Positions 1 to 9,606 of a stretch of DNA of 64,000 nt are shown here, piece by piece (the first letter of the stretch is position 1; each line of letters opens with the position of its first letter). A program made the position numbers and the translations under genes. The notes beneath the pieces are model-generated. The model was not told the DNA's origin, made no database searches, and saw only the letters and a list, made by a program, of their open reading frames with translations. Origin of the DNA: Chaetoderma sp. LZ-2023a (Eukaryota > Mollusca > Caudofoveata > Chaetodermatida > Chaetodermatidae); the NCBI GenBank assembly GCA_034401795.1, contig CM067374.1:94332398-94396397 (forward strand). Reading direction: 5' to 3'.

Positions 1-3000
1 CTGCTATACACTGCTCTGCTATACACTGCTCTGCTATACATTGCTCTGCTATACACTACTCTGCTATACACTACTCTGCTATACACTACTCTGCTATACA
101 CTGCTCTGCTATACACTACTCTGCTATACACTGCTCTGCTATACACTACTCTGCTATACACTGTTCTGCTATACACTACTCTGCTATTCACTACTCTGCT
201 ATACACTACTCTGCTATACATTGCTCTGCTATACACTGCTCTGCTATTCACTGCTCTGCTATACACTGCTCTGCTATACACTACTCTGCTATACACTGCT
301 CTGCTACACACTACTCTGCTATTCACTACTCTGCTATACACTACTCTGCTATACACTGCTCTGCTATACACAGCTCTGCTATACACTGCTCTGCTATACA
401 CTGTTCTGCTATACACTACTCTGCTATTCACTACTCTGCTATACACTACTCTGCTATACATTGCTCTGCTATACACTGCTCTGCTATTCACTGCTCTGCT
501 ATACACTGCTCTGCTATACACTGCTCTGCTATACACTACTCTGCTATACACTGCTCTGCTATACACTGCTCTGCTATTCACTACTCTGCTATACACTACT
601 CTGCTATACATTGCTCTGCTATACACTACTCTGCTATTCACTGCTCTGCTATACACTGCTCTGCTATACACTGCTCTGCTATACACTGCTCTGCTATACA
701 CTACTCTGCTATACACTGCTCTGCTATACACTGCTCTGCTATACACTACTCTGCTATACACTGCTCTGCTATACACTACTCTGCTATACACTACTCTGCT
801 ATACACTACTCTGCTATACACTGCTCTGCTATACACTGCTCTGCTATACATTGCTCTGCTATACACTGCTCTGCTATACACTACTCTGCTATACACTACT
901 CTGCTATTCACTACTCTGCTATACATCACTCTGCTATGCACTGCTCTGCTATACACTACTCTGCTATACACTGCTCTGCTATACACTGCTCTGCTACACA
1001 CTACTCTGCTATACACTACTCTGCTATGCACTGCTCTGCTATACACTGCTCTGCTATACACTACTCTGCTATACACTACTCTGCTATTCACTACTCTGCT
1101 ATACACTACTCTGCTATACACTACTCTGCTATTCACTACTCTGCTATACACTACTCTGCTATACATCACTCTGCTATACACTACTCTGCTATTCACTACT
1201 CTGCTATTCACTACTCTGCTATTCACTACTCTGCTATACACTGCTCTGCTACACACTGCTCTGCTATACACTGCTCTGTTATACACTACTCTGCTATACA
1301 CTGCTCTGCTATACACTACTCTGCTATACACTGCTCCGCTATACACTACTCTGCTATACACTGCTCTGCTATACACTACTCTGCTATACACTACTCTGCT
1401 ATACGCTGCTCTGCTATACACTGCTCTGCTATTCACTGCTCTGCTATACACTGCTCCGCTATACACTGCCCTGCTATACACTGCCCTGCTATACACTGCT
1501 CTGCTATACACTGCTCTGCTATACACTGCTCTGCTATACACTGCTCTGCTATACACTGCCCTGCTATACACTGTTCTGCTATACACTACTCTGCTATTCA
1601 CTGCCCTGCTATACACTGCTCTGCTATTCACTACTCTGCTATTCACTGCTCTGCTATACACTACTCTGCTATACACTGCTCTGCTATACACTGCTCTGCT
1701 ATACACTGCTCTGCTATACACTACTCTGCTATTCACTACTCTGCTATACACTACTCTGCTATACATCACTCTGCTATACACTACTCTGCTATTCACTACT
1801 CTGCTATTCACTACTCTGCTATTCACTATTCTGCTATACACTGCTCTGCTACACACTGCTCTGCTATACACTGCTCTGTTATACACTACTCTGCTATACA
1901 CTGCTCTGCTATACACTACTCTGCTATACACTGCCCTGCTATACACTGCTCTGCTATACACAGCTCTGCTATACACTGCTCTGTTATACACTACTCTGCT
2001 ATACGCTGCTCTGCTATACACTGCTCTGCTATTCACTGCTCTGCTATACACTGCTCCGCTATACACTGCCCTGCTATACACTGCCCTGCTATACACTGCT
2101 CTGCTATACACTGCTCTGCTATACACTGCTCTGCTATACACTGCTCTGCTATACACTGCCCTGCTATACACTGTTCTGCTATACACTACTCTGCTATTCA
2201 CTGCCCTGCTATACACTGCTCTGCTATTCACTACTCTGCTATTCACTGCTCTGCTATACACTACTCTGCTATACACTGCTCTGCTATACACTGCTCTGCT
2301 ATACACTGCTCTGCTATACACAGCTCTGCTATACACTACTCTGCTATACATTGATCTGTTACACACTACTCTGCTATGCACTGGTCTGCTATACACTACT
2401 CTGCTTTACACTACTCTGCTATACACTACTCTGCTATACATCACTCTGCTATACACTACTCTGCTATTCACTACTCTGCTATTCACTTCTCTGCTATTCA
2501 CTACTCTGCTATACACTGCTCTGCTACACACTGCTCTGCTATACACTGCTCTGTTATACACTGCTCTGCTATACACTACTCTGCTATACACTGCTCTGCT
2601 ATACACTGCTCTGCTATACACTGCTCTGCTATACACTGCTCTGCTATGCACTGGTCTGCTATACACTACTCTGCTATACACTACTCTGCTATACACTGCT
2701 CTGCTATACACTGCTCTGCTATACACTACTCTGCTATACACTGCTCTGCTATACACTGCTCTGCTATACACTGCCCTGCTATACACTACTCTGCTATACA
2801 CTGCTCTGCTATACACAGCTCTGCTATACACTACTCTGCTATACATTGATCTGCTACACACTACTCTGCTATGCACTGGTCTGCTATACACTACTCTGCT
2901 ATACACTGCTCTGCTATACACTGCTCTGCTATACACTGCTCTGCTATACACTACTCTGCTATACACTGCTCTGCTATACACTGCTCTGCTATACACTGCT

Positions 3001-3606
3001 CTGCTATACACAGCTCTGCTATACACTACTCTGCTATACATTGATCTGCTACACACTACTCTGCTATGCACTGCTCTGCTATACACTGCTCTGCTATACA
3101 CTACTCTGCTATACACTACTCTGCTATACACTACTCTGCTATACACAGCTCTGCTATACACTGCTCTGCTATACACTACTCTGCTATACACTGCTCTGCT
3201 ATACACTGCTCTGCTATACACTACTCTGCTATACACTACTCTGCTATACACTGCTCTGCTATACACTGCTCTGCTATACACTGCTCTGCTATACGCTGCT
3301 CTGCTATACACTACTCTGCTATACACTGCTCTGCTATACACTACTCTGCTATACACTACTCTGCTATACGCTGCTCTGCTATACACTGCTCTGCTATACA
3401 CTACTCTGCTATACACTACTCTGCTATACACTGCTCTGCTATACACTGCCCTGCTATACACTGCTCTGCTATACACTGCTCTGCAATACACTGCTCTGCT
3501 ATACGCTGCTCTGCTATACACTGCTCTGCTATACACTACTCTGCTATACATCACTCTGCTATGCACTGCTCTGCTATACACTACTCTGCTATACACTGCT
3601 CTGCTA
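1..3606. repeat. 15-bp tandem satellite array (CTGCTATACACTRCT)n, left edge cut by window
   Basis: About 240 copies of a 15-bp unit, CTGCTATACACTGCT or CTGCTATACACTACT, run without a break to about 3,606. Units differ by single substitutions (TATTCA, TACACA, CCGCTA, GGTCTG and others), and some blocks repeat at a longer period. About 1,110-1,710 recurs at 1,710-2,310, a 600-bp higher-order repeat. The rare variant ATTGATCTG(T/C)TACACACTACT recurs near 2,348, 2,843 and 3,038. Because 15 is a multiple of 3, any frame free of stops in one unit stays open, so the very long frames here (LLCYT, HCSAI and VYSRA repeats) are by-products. The array ends sharply at CTGCTAGAAAAG. Its left end lies outside the window. 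Confidence 0.97.
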
Positions 3607-4381
3607 GAAAAGCTATTCGCTGCCATACAAAGAGCTACATCCTCATGCAGAGGAACATTTCATAGTCTACATACGTCCATTTGAAAAAATACATGCTCAA
3701 AATGTCCGATCTAATTATATTCAAAATATTCAACAGAACATTTCTTACTAATTAACGTGTTTTTATTTTTGTTTTTGGACATAAGTTATTCCTGAGCTGT
3801 ACTGTAGTTTCTGATGCAAATAATACTCTGTTGAAACTAATTTTACTTGGACCCTGTGGCAGCAACATGTTTCAGTCAAATTTGTTTCAAAATACGCCAA
3901 ACATTTCTTGTTTTTTGTCTTGAAATTTTTTAAATCATGAGTTTATATGATTAAAAATTAAATAATCGAATAATCGTGAATAATTTCTAGTGCATAAAAT
4001 ATTGCAAAACCTACCTTTTAATCATTCTTTAATGCGATCGGTGACGACAATTGCCATTTTGTTCACCAAATGCATGCCCATTTGCAGGCCAGGAGAAGAC
4101 AATTTCTGAAAATGTATCACTGGAATGACTGGTTAGAGCGTCGCTCGACCACTGCAGCATTCGCCATTGATATGCCTTTGTTGTTGCGTCTGGGTAATTT
4201 GTAGGCAGGAAGATTAATCGAGTAATCGAGATTATTCTTAAATGATCGATCGTGATCACTCAAAATAATAATCGCACAAGCCTACTGTTATCTCGTACAT
4301 TGTGTTTTGTTTTGCCATTTTATGTGAACATCAAATATAGACGAATATACACAAAGGGGGTACATATCTACGTCTAGATAC
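3607..4381. other. Upstream flank of GPCR copy 1, with a partial family A hairpin and half of a family B hairpin
   Basis: No coding sequence is seen. Around 3,828-3,905 lies a decayed family A palindrome (GTTGAAACTAATTTTACTTG ... CAAATTTGTTTCAAAATA). Around 4,063-4,150 lies the left half of a family B palindrome (CCCATTTGCAGGCCAGGAGA ... CACTGGAATGACTGG) without its mirror half. The same two repeats, in the same order, precede the second GPCR copy at 18.2-18.6 kb, so they belong to the duplicated unit. Confidence 0.75.
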
Positions 4382-4389
4382 TATATAAG
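4382..4389 (+). promoter_or_regulatory. Putative TATA box of GPCR copy 1
   Basis: TATATAAG lies about 150 bp before the chosen start codon. The second copy has TATATAAA at the matching place (18,723-18,730) within otherwise similar sequence, so the element is kept in both. Function is inferred from sequence and position only. Confidence 0.5.
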
Positions 4390-4534
4390 CCTTGTCTGGC
4401 ATGTGCCAGCCACACTACCATCGATTAGAAGAGGAACGATTTTCCGCGAAATTTCCACATATGCGTTGTATATTGTTTATTATGTGGAAACGTTGTACTA
4501 TCTGCGGATTTATTTACTTTTGTTATATACGACA

Positions 4535-5479
4535 ATGGAAACCGTTAACACAACGAATGCTGCTAGTTCAAGCAAACAGCTCACATTATTCCGTATCCCA
4601 GACATCTTGATCAAGGAGGTGCCAACTGTATATTTTCTTATAGGCACTGTACTGAATTTATTGATTCTCGTATATTTTATTAAATCTAAAAAATATAGAT
4701 CGCCAATATTTGCCATACTAACTAGCCTGGCGTGTATGGACCTGTTTACATGTCTTTCCACTGCTGGCTGCGCTGTATTTCTTTTCCCCACCTTCCTGTT
4801 ACCTGAGGTACCATTTCTCTGCCCTTTACTTGCTTTCATACGATGTGCGTCCGCAGTCGCTAGCGTCTATCATCTTGTGTTCTTCGCGGCAGTGAGATTG
4901 TATCAAATGGCATGGCCATTACACGCCAGAAGTCGAGTAACTAGTGCCATTATGTTAAAGTATTGCGCCTGTATTATCGCAGTCGTCTCTGGATTTATGA
5001 TATGGTTTAGTACACGTTATTGGAACACAATAGCAACAAATAACGGTAAGGAAGTTACAATATGTATTTTTCATGGTGACCATGCCGTGAAAGATATTGC
5101 ATATTTCGCTACATGTTCTGTAATACCGTGTATTTCTATTTTATTCCTTCATGTCATCAAACACTGGGCTGTTACTCGGGCTAACCTGCCATCATCGGAT
5201 ATTAAACAACAGAGGAAAAATACGGATGCCAGAGTCGTCACGATCATCATCGTCCTCTTCTATATCTGCTTGCTTCCATCAATGGCATACACTGTTCTAC
5301 AACAGACGAGAATAAATATCTTCATAAACGCAACAGATGATACATTTATCATTCTCTTCTACGTCGTGTCTCTTAATAGCTTCATCAACCCAATAATCTA
5401 TTGTGTCGCTGTGAAGTCAGTGCGCGATGACTTTGTGAAATATGTTTGCTCTAAGAGGGATAAGAAGCAAAGAATTTAA
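4535..5479 (+). CDS. Class A (rhodopsin-like) G-protein coupled receptor, single exon, copy 1
   Basis: A 314-residue seven-helix membrane receptor, expected at the cell surface and to signal through a G protein; the ligand cannot be named. Family marks: Asn41 in TM1 (GTVLNLL), Asp69 in TM2 (SLACMDL), Cys96 before TM3 and Cys177 in extracellular loop 2 for the usual disulphide, FYICLLP (242-248) in TM6 as the FxxCxxP motif, and NPIIY (285-289) in TM7, followed by a basic tail. The DRY motif at the end of TM3 is altered to V-R-L (Arg121 kept). N5 (NTT) and N265 (NAT) are possible glycosylation sites. The first in-frame ATG (4,535) has a good context (A at -3, G at +4) and follows a TATA box by about 150 bp. 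No intron is needed. The stop codon is followed within ten bases by a family B repeat. A near-identical paralogue lies 14.3 kb downstream on the same strand. It could be a chemosensory or peptide receptor; I cannot choose. Confidence 0.88.
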   Translation: METVNTTNAASSSKQLTLFRIPDILIKEVPTVYFLIGTVLNLLILVYFIKSKKYRSPIFAILTSLACMDLFTCLSTAGCAVFLFPTFLLPEVPFLCPLLAFIRCASAVASVYHLVFFAAVRLYQMAWPLHARSRVTSAIMLKYCACIIAVVSGFMIWFSTRYWNTIATNNGKEVTICIFHGDHAVKDIAYFATCSVIPCISILFLHVIKHWAVTRANLPSSDIKQQRKNTDARVVTIIIVLFYICLLPSMAYTVLQQTRINIFINATDDTFIILFYVVSLNSFINPIIYCVAVKSVRDDFVKYVCSKRDKKQRI

Positions 5480-5700
5480 CAATTTAATGACTAAATTTGG
5501 TGAAGAAAAAGTATTTGCCTATTGTATATCCATTTGCAGGCAAAGAGAAGACTACTTTTTGAAAGTTTACAACTGGAATGACTGGCTCTGTTATCGCGCC
5601 AGTCATCCCAGTAGTAAATTTTCAAAGATAGTATTCTCTTAGTCTCTAAATGGACATTCCACATCATCATTGCTGATTCCTGCTTTGACGGTCTTCATCG
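5480..5700. repeat. Family B palindromic (hairpin) repeat just after the GPCR stop codon
   Basis: The edge motif TTTAATGACTAAATTTGG starts a few bases after the stop codon. A long imperfect palindrome follows, about 5,523-5,660: ATCCATTTGCAGGCAAAGAG ... CTGGAATGACTGGCTC on the left and GCCAGTCATCCCAGTAGTAA ... TCTAAATGGACATTCC on the right. A transcript of this gene would carry the hairpin at the start of its 3' UTR. The same arrangement follows the second GPCR copy. Confidence 0.8.
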
Positions 5701-6300
5701 TAAAATGGTTAACGATATTTATCGCTGTCCATTGACGTCAGGACAAATCCATATATTTATATCATTTTTACACAAGAAATGTATCCCAAGAGTTATTCAA
5801 ATTAATGTAATTAAACTAAACTTAGCTTTCTACGTGGTTATTCTAATTATCAGATATGCAATAATTTTTCAATTGTCTCGACAGTTAAATATTCGTTTAT
5901 GCGTCTTTTACCTTGCATTTTTAAACATTCGTTAGCCATTTATGGCGATCTATGAAGCAATTCGCAATCGTAATCGTAATAGCAGATTCCCCATCTTTCA
6001 GAAGCACCTCTTATGTGGTAGTTGTGGCCTGACGAGTTGCAAATTCTAATTAAAATTAAAATTTCACATGTGCTTTATTCTTATTTAGAATGTCAATGTA
6101 TTATTGATGATAAGTTGCTTTTCACTAGATATGCTGGTATGTGTATATGTTCCATCGCAATCAACCTAGCAGTTGATTGAGTAACTTGTATCTTGTGTGG
6201 TGGATGAAATGCAGAGAGTGTCTAATTATTCTGAACATAACCATCAAATATGAATATTTCTTAATAAGTGAGCATGTAAAAGAATGAATGTTGTCAGATC
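5701..6300. other. AT-rich stretch, nothing recognised
   Basis: Only short frames occur. One exact TGACGTCA lies at 5,733-5,740. I see no gene, RNA or clear repeat. Confidence 0.5.
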
Positions 6301-6329
6301 GTTGTGTTTCTTGTATGATTACTGTATTC

Positions 6330-6920
6330 TGCGGCTGTAGTAGTAGAAACATCATACAGCTGCAATCAGTTCTTCTTCGCTTTTCCCACCGTGTCTTGTC
6401 CTCAGCCGAAATCCTTAGCTTCCTCAGGTCCATTCTTGACCCGTGTATACCGAGTCCTGATTTCTTGAGGTCACCTCGTAGCACGCTTAGCAAATGTATG
6501 CAATGCCGTCCTCTCCTGTCTTTGTATTTGATGGCTGTGCGTAGGGCGAATTCCAAGGCTCTCTGCGCTGGGGTGTCTTCTGGCATCCTTAGCGTATAGT
6601 GCATCATTGGAAATTATGCTGTCTGGCCATCGGTGTCCAGTGATGGTACGTAGGTGTTTGCGGTGGCAGGCATCGAGTTTGTCAAGTGCTGCCTTTGGAG
6701 CTGCCCAGCTGTTACAGTTAGACAGCATCAAGGATACGCATGTTGCACTGTATAAACGCAGTCTTTTTAGGGAATTTTGATCTGCGAATCCATAGCTTCC
6801 AGAAGAACTGGAAAGATATGTTCCCCATGACGCAGCGTGTAGCAATGTCGGCAGTACTGCACAGCAGTGAGCCCAGGATTTTGCTTTTCCTCCATGGTTC
6901 GCCGCTATGAAGTGGATCCT
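6330..6920 (-). pseudogene. LINE remnant, C-terminal part of ORF2 after the reverse transcriptase
   Basis: On the minus strand two overlapping frames (6,471-6,923 and 6,161-6,607) give parts of a non-LTR retrotransposon C-terminus. The first part reads KRLRLYSATCVSLMLSN ... LDACHRKHLRTITGHRWPD. The second, in another frame, reads YTLRMPEDTPAQRALEFALR ... SRMDLRKLRISAEDKTRWEK. This is the tail typical of LINE polyproteins (a transcript-end module with 'GHRWPD' and 'LRMPEDTPAQRALE'). At least one frameshift lies near 6,590. Another copy of the same LINE family lies at 34.3-36.4 kb in the same orientation and shares 'LRMP.DTPAQRALEF'. Confidence 0.75.
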
Positions 6921-6989
6921 CATTTTCTTTAGTTTAATGCTTTGTGGATAGGTATATTCTGTGGAATATAGGTACCTGTAATGGTTTCC

Positions 6990-7300
6990 AGTTTATCAGT
7001 AATATGACGTTAGAATCAACAATGTGACGTGTATGATGACGCCACAATCAATGACGTGATGAATGACAGATACGTTCGTCAGGAACGCATACTTGATGAC
7101 GGACTAAGCATTGTAGTGAGAATTGTGTCTTTAATATTTAATAAACATGTTGTTGAATATTTTGAAAATATAGGCAGCAACACCACCAGGGATCAATCGA
7201 TTCCAACACGGGCGAAGCGTGGGTGGAGCTTAGCTAGAGATGGGCGGGTCATAGCTAAAACTAGATTCCTCCATTAGTCTTCACTGTACATACGATACCA
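6990..7300 (+). repeat. Family A repeat unit, hairpin core truncated
   Basis: The unit runs from a dyad-rich part with CRE-like dinucleotide patterns (TGACGT, TGACGC) through GTCTTTAATATTTAATAAAC and GTTGTTGAATATTTTGAAA to the 3' edge (GATCAATCGATTCCAACACG, then GTGGAGCTTAGCTAGAGATG). Only the left arm of the hairpin is kept. It aligns with the fuller copies at 7.35-7.76 and 8.29-8.62 kb. Confidence 0.75.
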
Positions 7301-7349
7301 TCACGTCAGCAGTACGAATAGAAATTGATGTTACTACAAGATGAATTTT

Positions 7350-7740
7350 TCCATTGGACCTCTCCAGAGTAATGACGTCACATGACGTCATAATCAGCTG
7401 GGCGGCATGTAGGATGGCGTCATAATCATTACGACATAAGTGATTCTATATGGACCGTCTTTAACTCTTAATAGTCCGACACGCTGTAAGAATTGTATGT
7501 CTCTACTATTTAATAAACATGCTGTTGAATATTTTGAAACTAATTTGCCTGGGCGCTGTTGCTGCCACGTAACAGCACCCAGTCAAATTAGTTTCAAAAT
7601 ATTCAACAGCTTACCGGCATAGTTTTCTGGAAATCGCCAGTCATGAAGTTCAGAGATTGATCGATCACGACCCGAGCGAGGCGTGGGTGGAGCTTAGCTA
7701 GAGATGGGCGGGGCATAGCTAAAAATGGAAAGGTTCATTG
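7350..7740 (+). repeat. Family A repeat unit with complete hairpin
   Basis: It carries two exact TGACGTCA sites (7,373-7,380 and 7,383-7,390) and then the hairpin core at about 7,521-7,610: GCTGTTGAATATTTTGAAAC ... GGGCGCTGTTGCTGCC on the left, mirrored by AACAGCACCCAGTCAAATTA ... AATATTCAACAGC. The 3' edge is GGTGGAGCTTAGCTAGAGAT. No protein is encoded. Confidence 0.88.
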
Positions 7741-8289
7741 TAAACACCCTCCAGGTATAGGAATTTCAATGATGCGCACACTTTCGCCCCGATAGTAGGG
7801 ACATCAGTCAAATATTCAACGGCATTTTTACCAGGCTCTTTCATCTGCATGCGCTAGAGCATTGGCCTTAAGGTAATGAAATGAGGGGAGCTAGAAGCTT
7901 CCTCATCATCTCTGAAACAGCATTTGTCTACCTGATCTTTTATGAATATCGGTCGCACGCATATGTCAAACAAGTTGGTTTCTTCAATACAGCAGACATT
8001 TGCTAGAAGAGAAAGGATGTATTCTTAATGCTTCAATCAGAAAAGTTCACAATGGAAGATAAGGTCCTGGAAACACTACCCTTTCTGGGAGTCATAAGAT
8101 ATGTTTTACTGACGTGCTGTAGACGTTCTCCGTAGATGATCGATGTTACTACACGTTGGTGTATTTATTTCTATAAATAAATATGGGCATGGATTTAAGC
8201 CCAGTAAATGTGAGGATGTTTTAGGGTCCAGGCCGTTTACACCGTACGGCCTAGGAGAAAATAAATATAGTTCTTCTTGCATGTAAAAT
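7741..8289. other. Unassigned sequence between two family A units
   Basis: No open frame of note, repeat or RNA gene was recognised. Confidence 0.45.
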
Positions 8290-8615
8290 ATTTTTTCTTA
8301 TGGTTAGGTTTGTACCAGTGACAGAGTTATTTACTGTTAATAGTCGGACACGTTGTACGAATTGTATGCCTCTACTATTTAATAAACATGCTGTTGAATA
8401 TTTTGAAACTAATTTTACTGGGCGATGTTGCTGCCATAGGCAGCAACAGCACCCAGCCAAATTAGTTTCAAAATATTTACCAGCTTACCTGTATAGTTTT
8501 CTGGAAATTGATAGTCAGAGAGTTTAGAGATCGTTCTATTCCAACATAAGCGAGGTGTGGGTGGAGCTTAGCTAGAGATGGGCGGGGCATAAGTGAAAAT
8601 GGAAAGGTCCATTTG
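8290..8615 (+). repeat. Family A repeat unit with complete hairpin
   Basis: The hairpin core at about 8,388-8,484 is close to perfect, with mirrored arms meeting at GCTGCCATAGGCAGC. It is flanked by GTACGAATTGTATGCCTCTA upstream and TTTCTGGAAATTGATAGTCA downstream, as in the other copies. Confidence 0.88.
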
Positions 8616-8734
8616 TGAGTCGGACCCATTCTGCTGCTCATGTTGAGAAATGTCGCAGGGCAATCTTTTGCACTGGTATTAAGAATACCATTCTTAGCTG
8701 GCTGTCGTTTGTAGAAGTAGGATTCGCTATAGTT

Positions 8735-9174
8735 TCATGAAATGTCGAAGAGGCCTTCGATGCCTTTGTTGTTGTCTGCTATTAGTACTACATCATCGGC
8801 ACATGTTGCGGAAGAACACTCTATCACACCTAAACTTACACACAGATGTGATGAGGTTATCTGGTTTAGCAGAACATTTATGAATACTTTGCGTATGCGT
8901 TTTGGAAAGTAAGTATTGATTTTTTGCATAAAATTGTGGATATTTCCAATGTTTGTTCCCTGACTATATACTGCAAGATTGTTTTGATAGGATGATGATC
9001 GGAGCTATTGCTATGTAGTTCTGCGAGATGGGTTACTTGTCCGGTTCTAGTATAAACATTTTCTGTGGTTACGAAGTAGTCTATTGCGGAAACATCCCTA
9101 TTAGTTGGTTGTTCAAATGTAGGTCCTGACGTCTGATGCATAGGCTTAAATTCATTTAACCCCTCTTGTGTCAA
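8735..9174 (-). pseudogene. LINE remnant joining endonuclease and reverse transcriptase pieces
   Basis: The minus-strand frame 9,174-8,878 contains the end of an AP-type endonuclease (SAIDYFVTTENVYT ... LHSNSSDHHPI, with the SDH catalytic triplet of this family). Just after it, in the frame 8,929-8,735, comes a reverse transcriptase palm-like piece (CADDVVLIADN). In an intact LINE these are separated by several hundred codons, so a large internal deletion is inferred. Confidence 0.65.
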
Positions 9175-9229
9175 CTTAACGCTTCAAACTTCACACCATC
9201 TAGTTCAAACCAACCAAAATTAGCTATAT

Positions 9230-9490
9230 TGTGGTCTTATGGCATGTCTATTTCCAGACCAAGCGAAGAGTACTTTGAATATTTACCACTGGATTGACTG
9301 GCTCGGTAACAGAGCCAGTCATTCCAGCAGTAAATTTTCAAAAATACTATTCTCTTGGCCTTCAAATGGACACTGCCTAAGCAAAAACTTAAATTTTTTA
9401 ACGTTACCTTTTGATGGTCAAGCCTGCCACAATTTCAGTGGTAAATTTATAAAAAATAGTCTTCTAAAATTAAAATTACTTGGAAAGTGT
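9230..9490. repeat. Family B palindromic repeat
   Basis: Palindrome at about 9,240-9,376: TTTCCAGACCAAGCGAAGAG ... GACTGGCTCGGT, mirrored by GAGCCAGTCATTCCAGCAGT ... TTGGCCTTCAAATGGACACT. Part of the right arm is repeated again at about 9,418-9,460. No protein is encoded. Confidence 0.85.
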
Positions 9491-9606
9491 TGACCATTAA
9501 AACGATTTATTGATATGTAGTATTTTTAGAGCTTTGAGGCACTGTTGATACAAGTGGGGTTAAGAAGCTTTCAGGTTGACACTGTCTCCGAGAAATGTAC
9601 TGCTTT

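Noticed and set aside
1-3606. CRISPR-like array
   Set aside because: Units are contiguous with no unique spacers, and the genome is clearly animal.
41-3607. A 1,188-codon open frame and several other long frames over the first 3.6 kb
   Set aside because: They come from a 15-bp tandem repeat whose length is a multiple of three. Frames are open on both strands and the peptide is a five-residue repeat. No start context, domain or promoter supports a gene.
4403-4534. An upstream extension of the GPCR frame
   Set aside because: It has no ATG before 4,535 and begins only about 20 bp after the TATA box, so it would lie at or before the likely transcription start.
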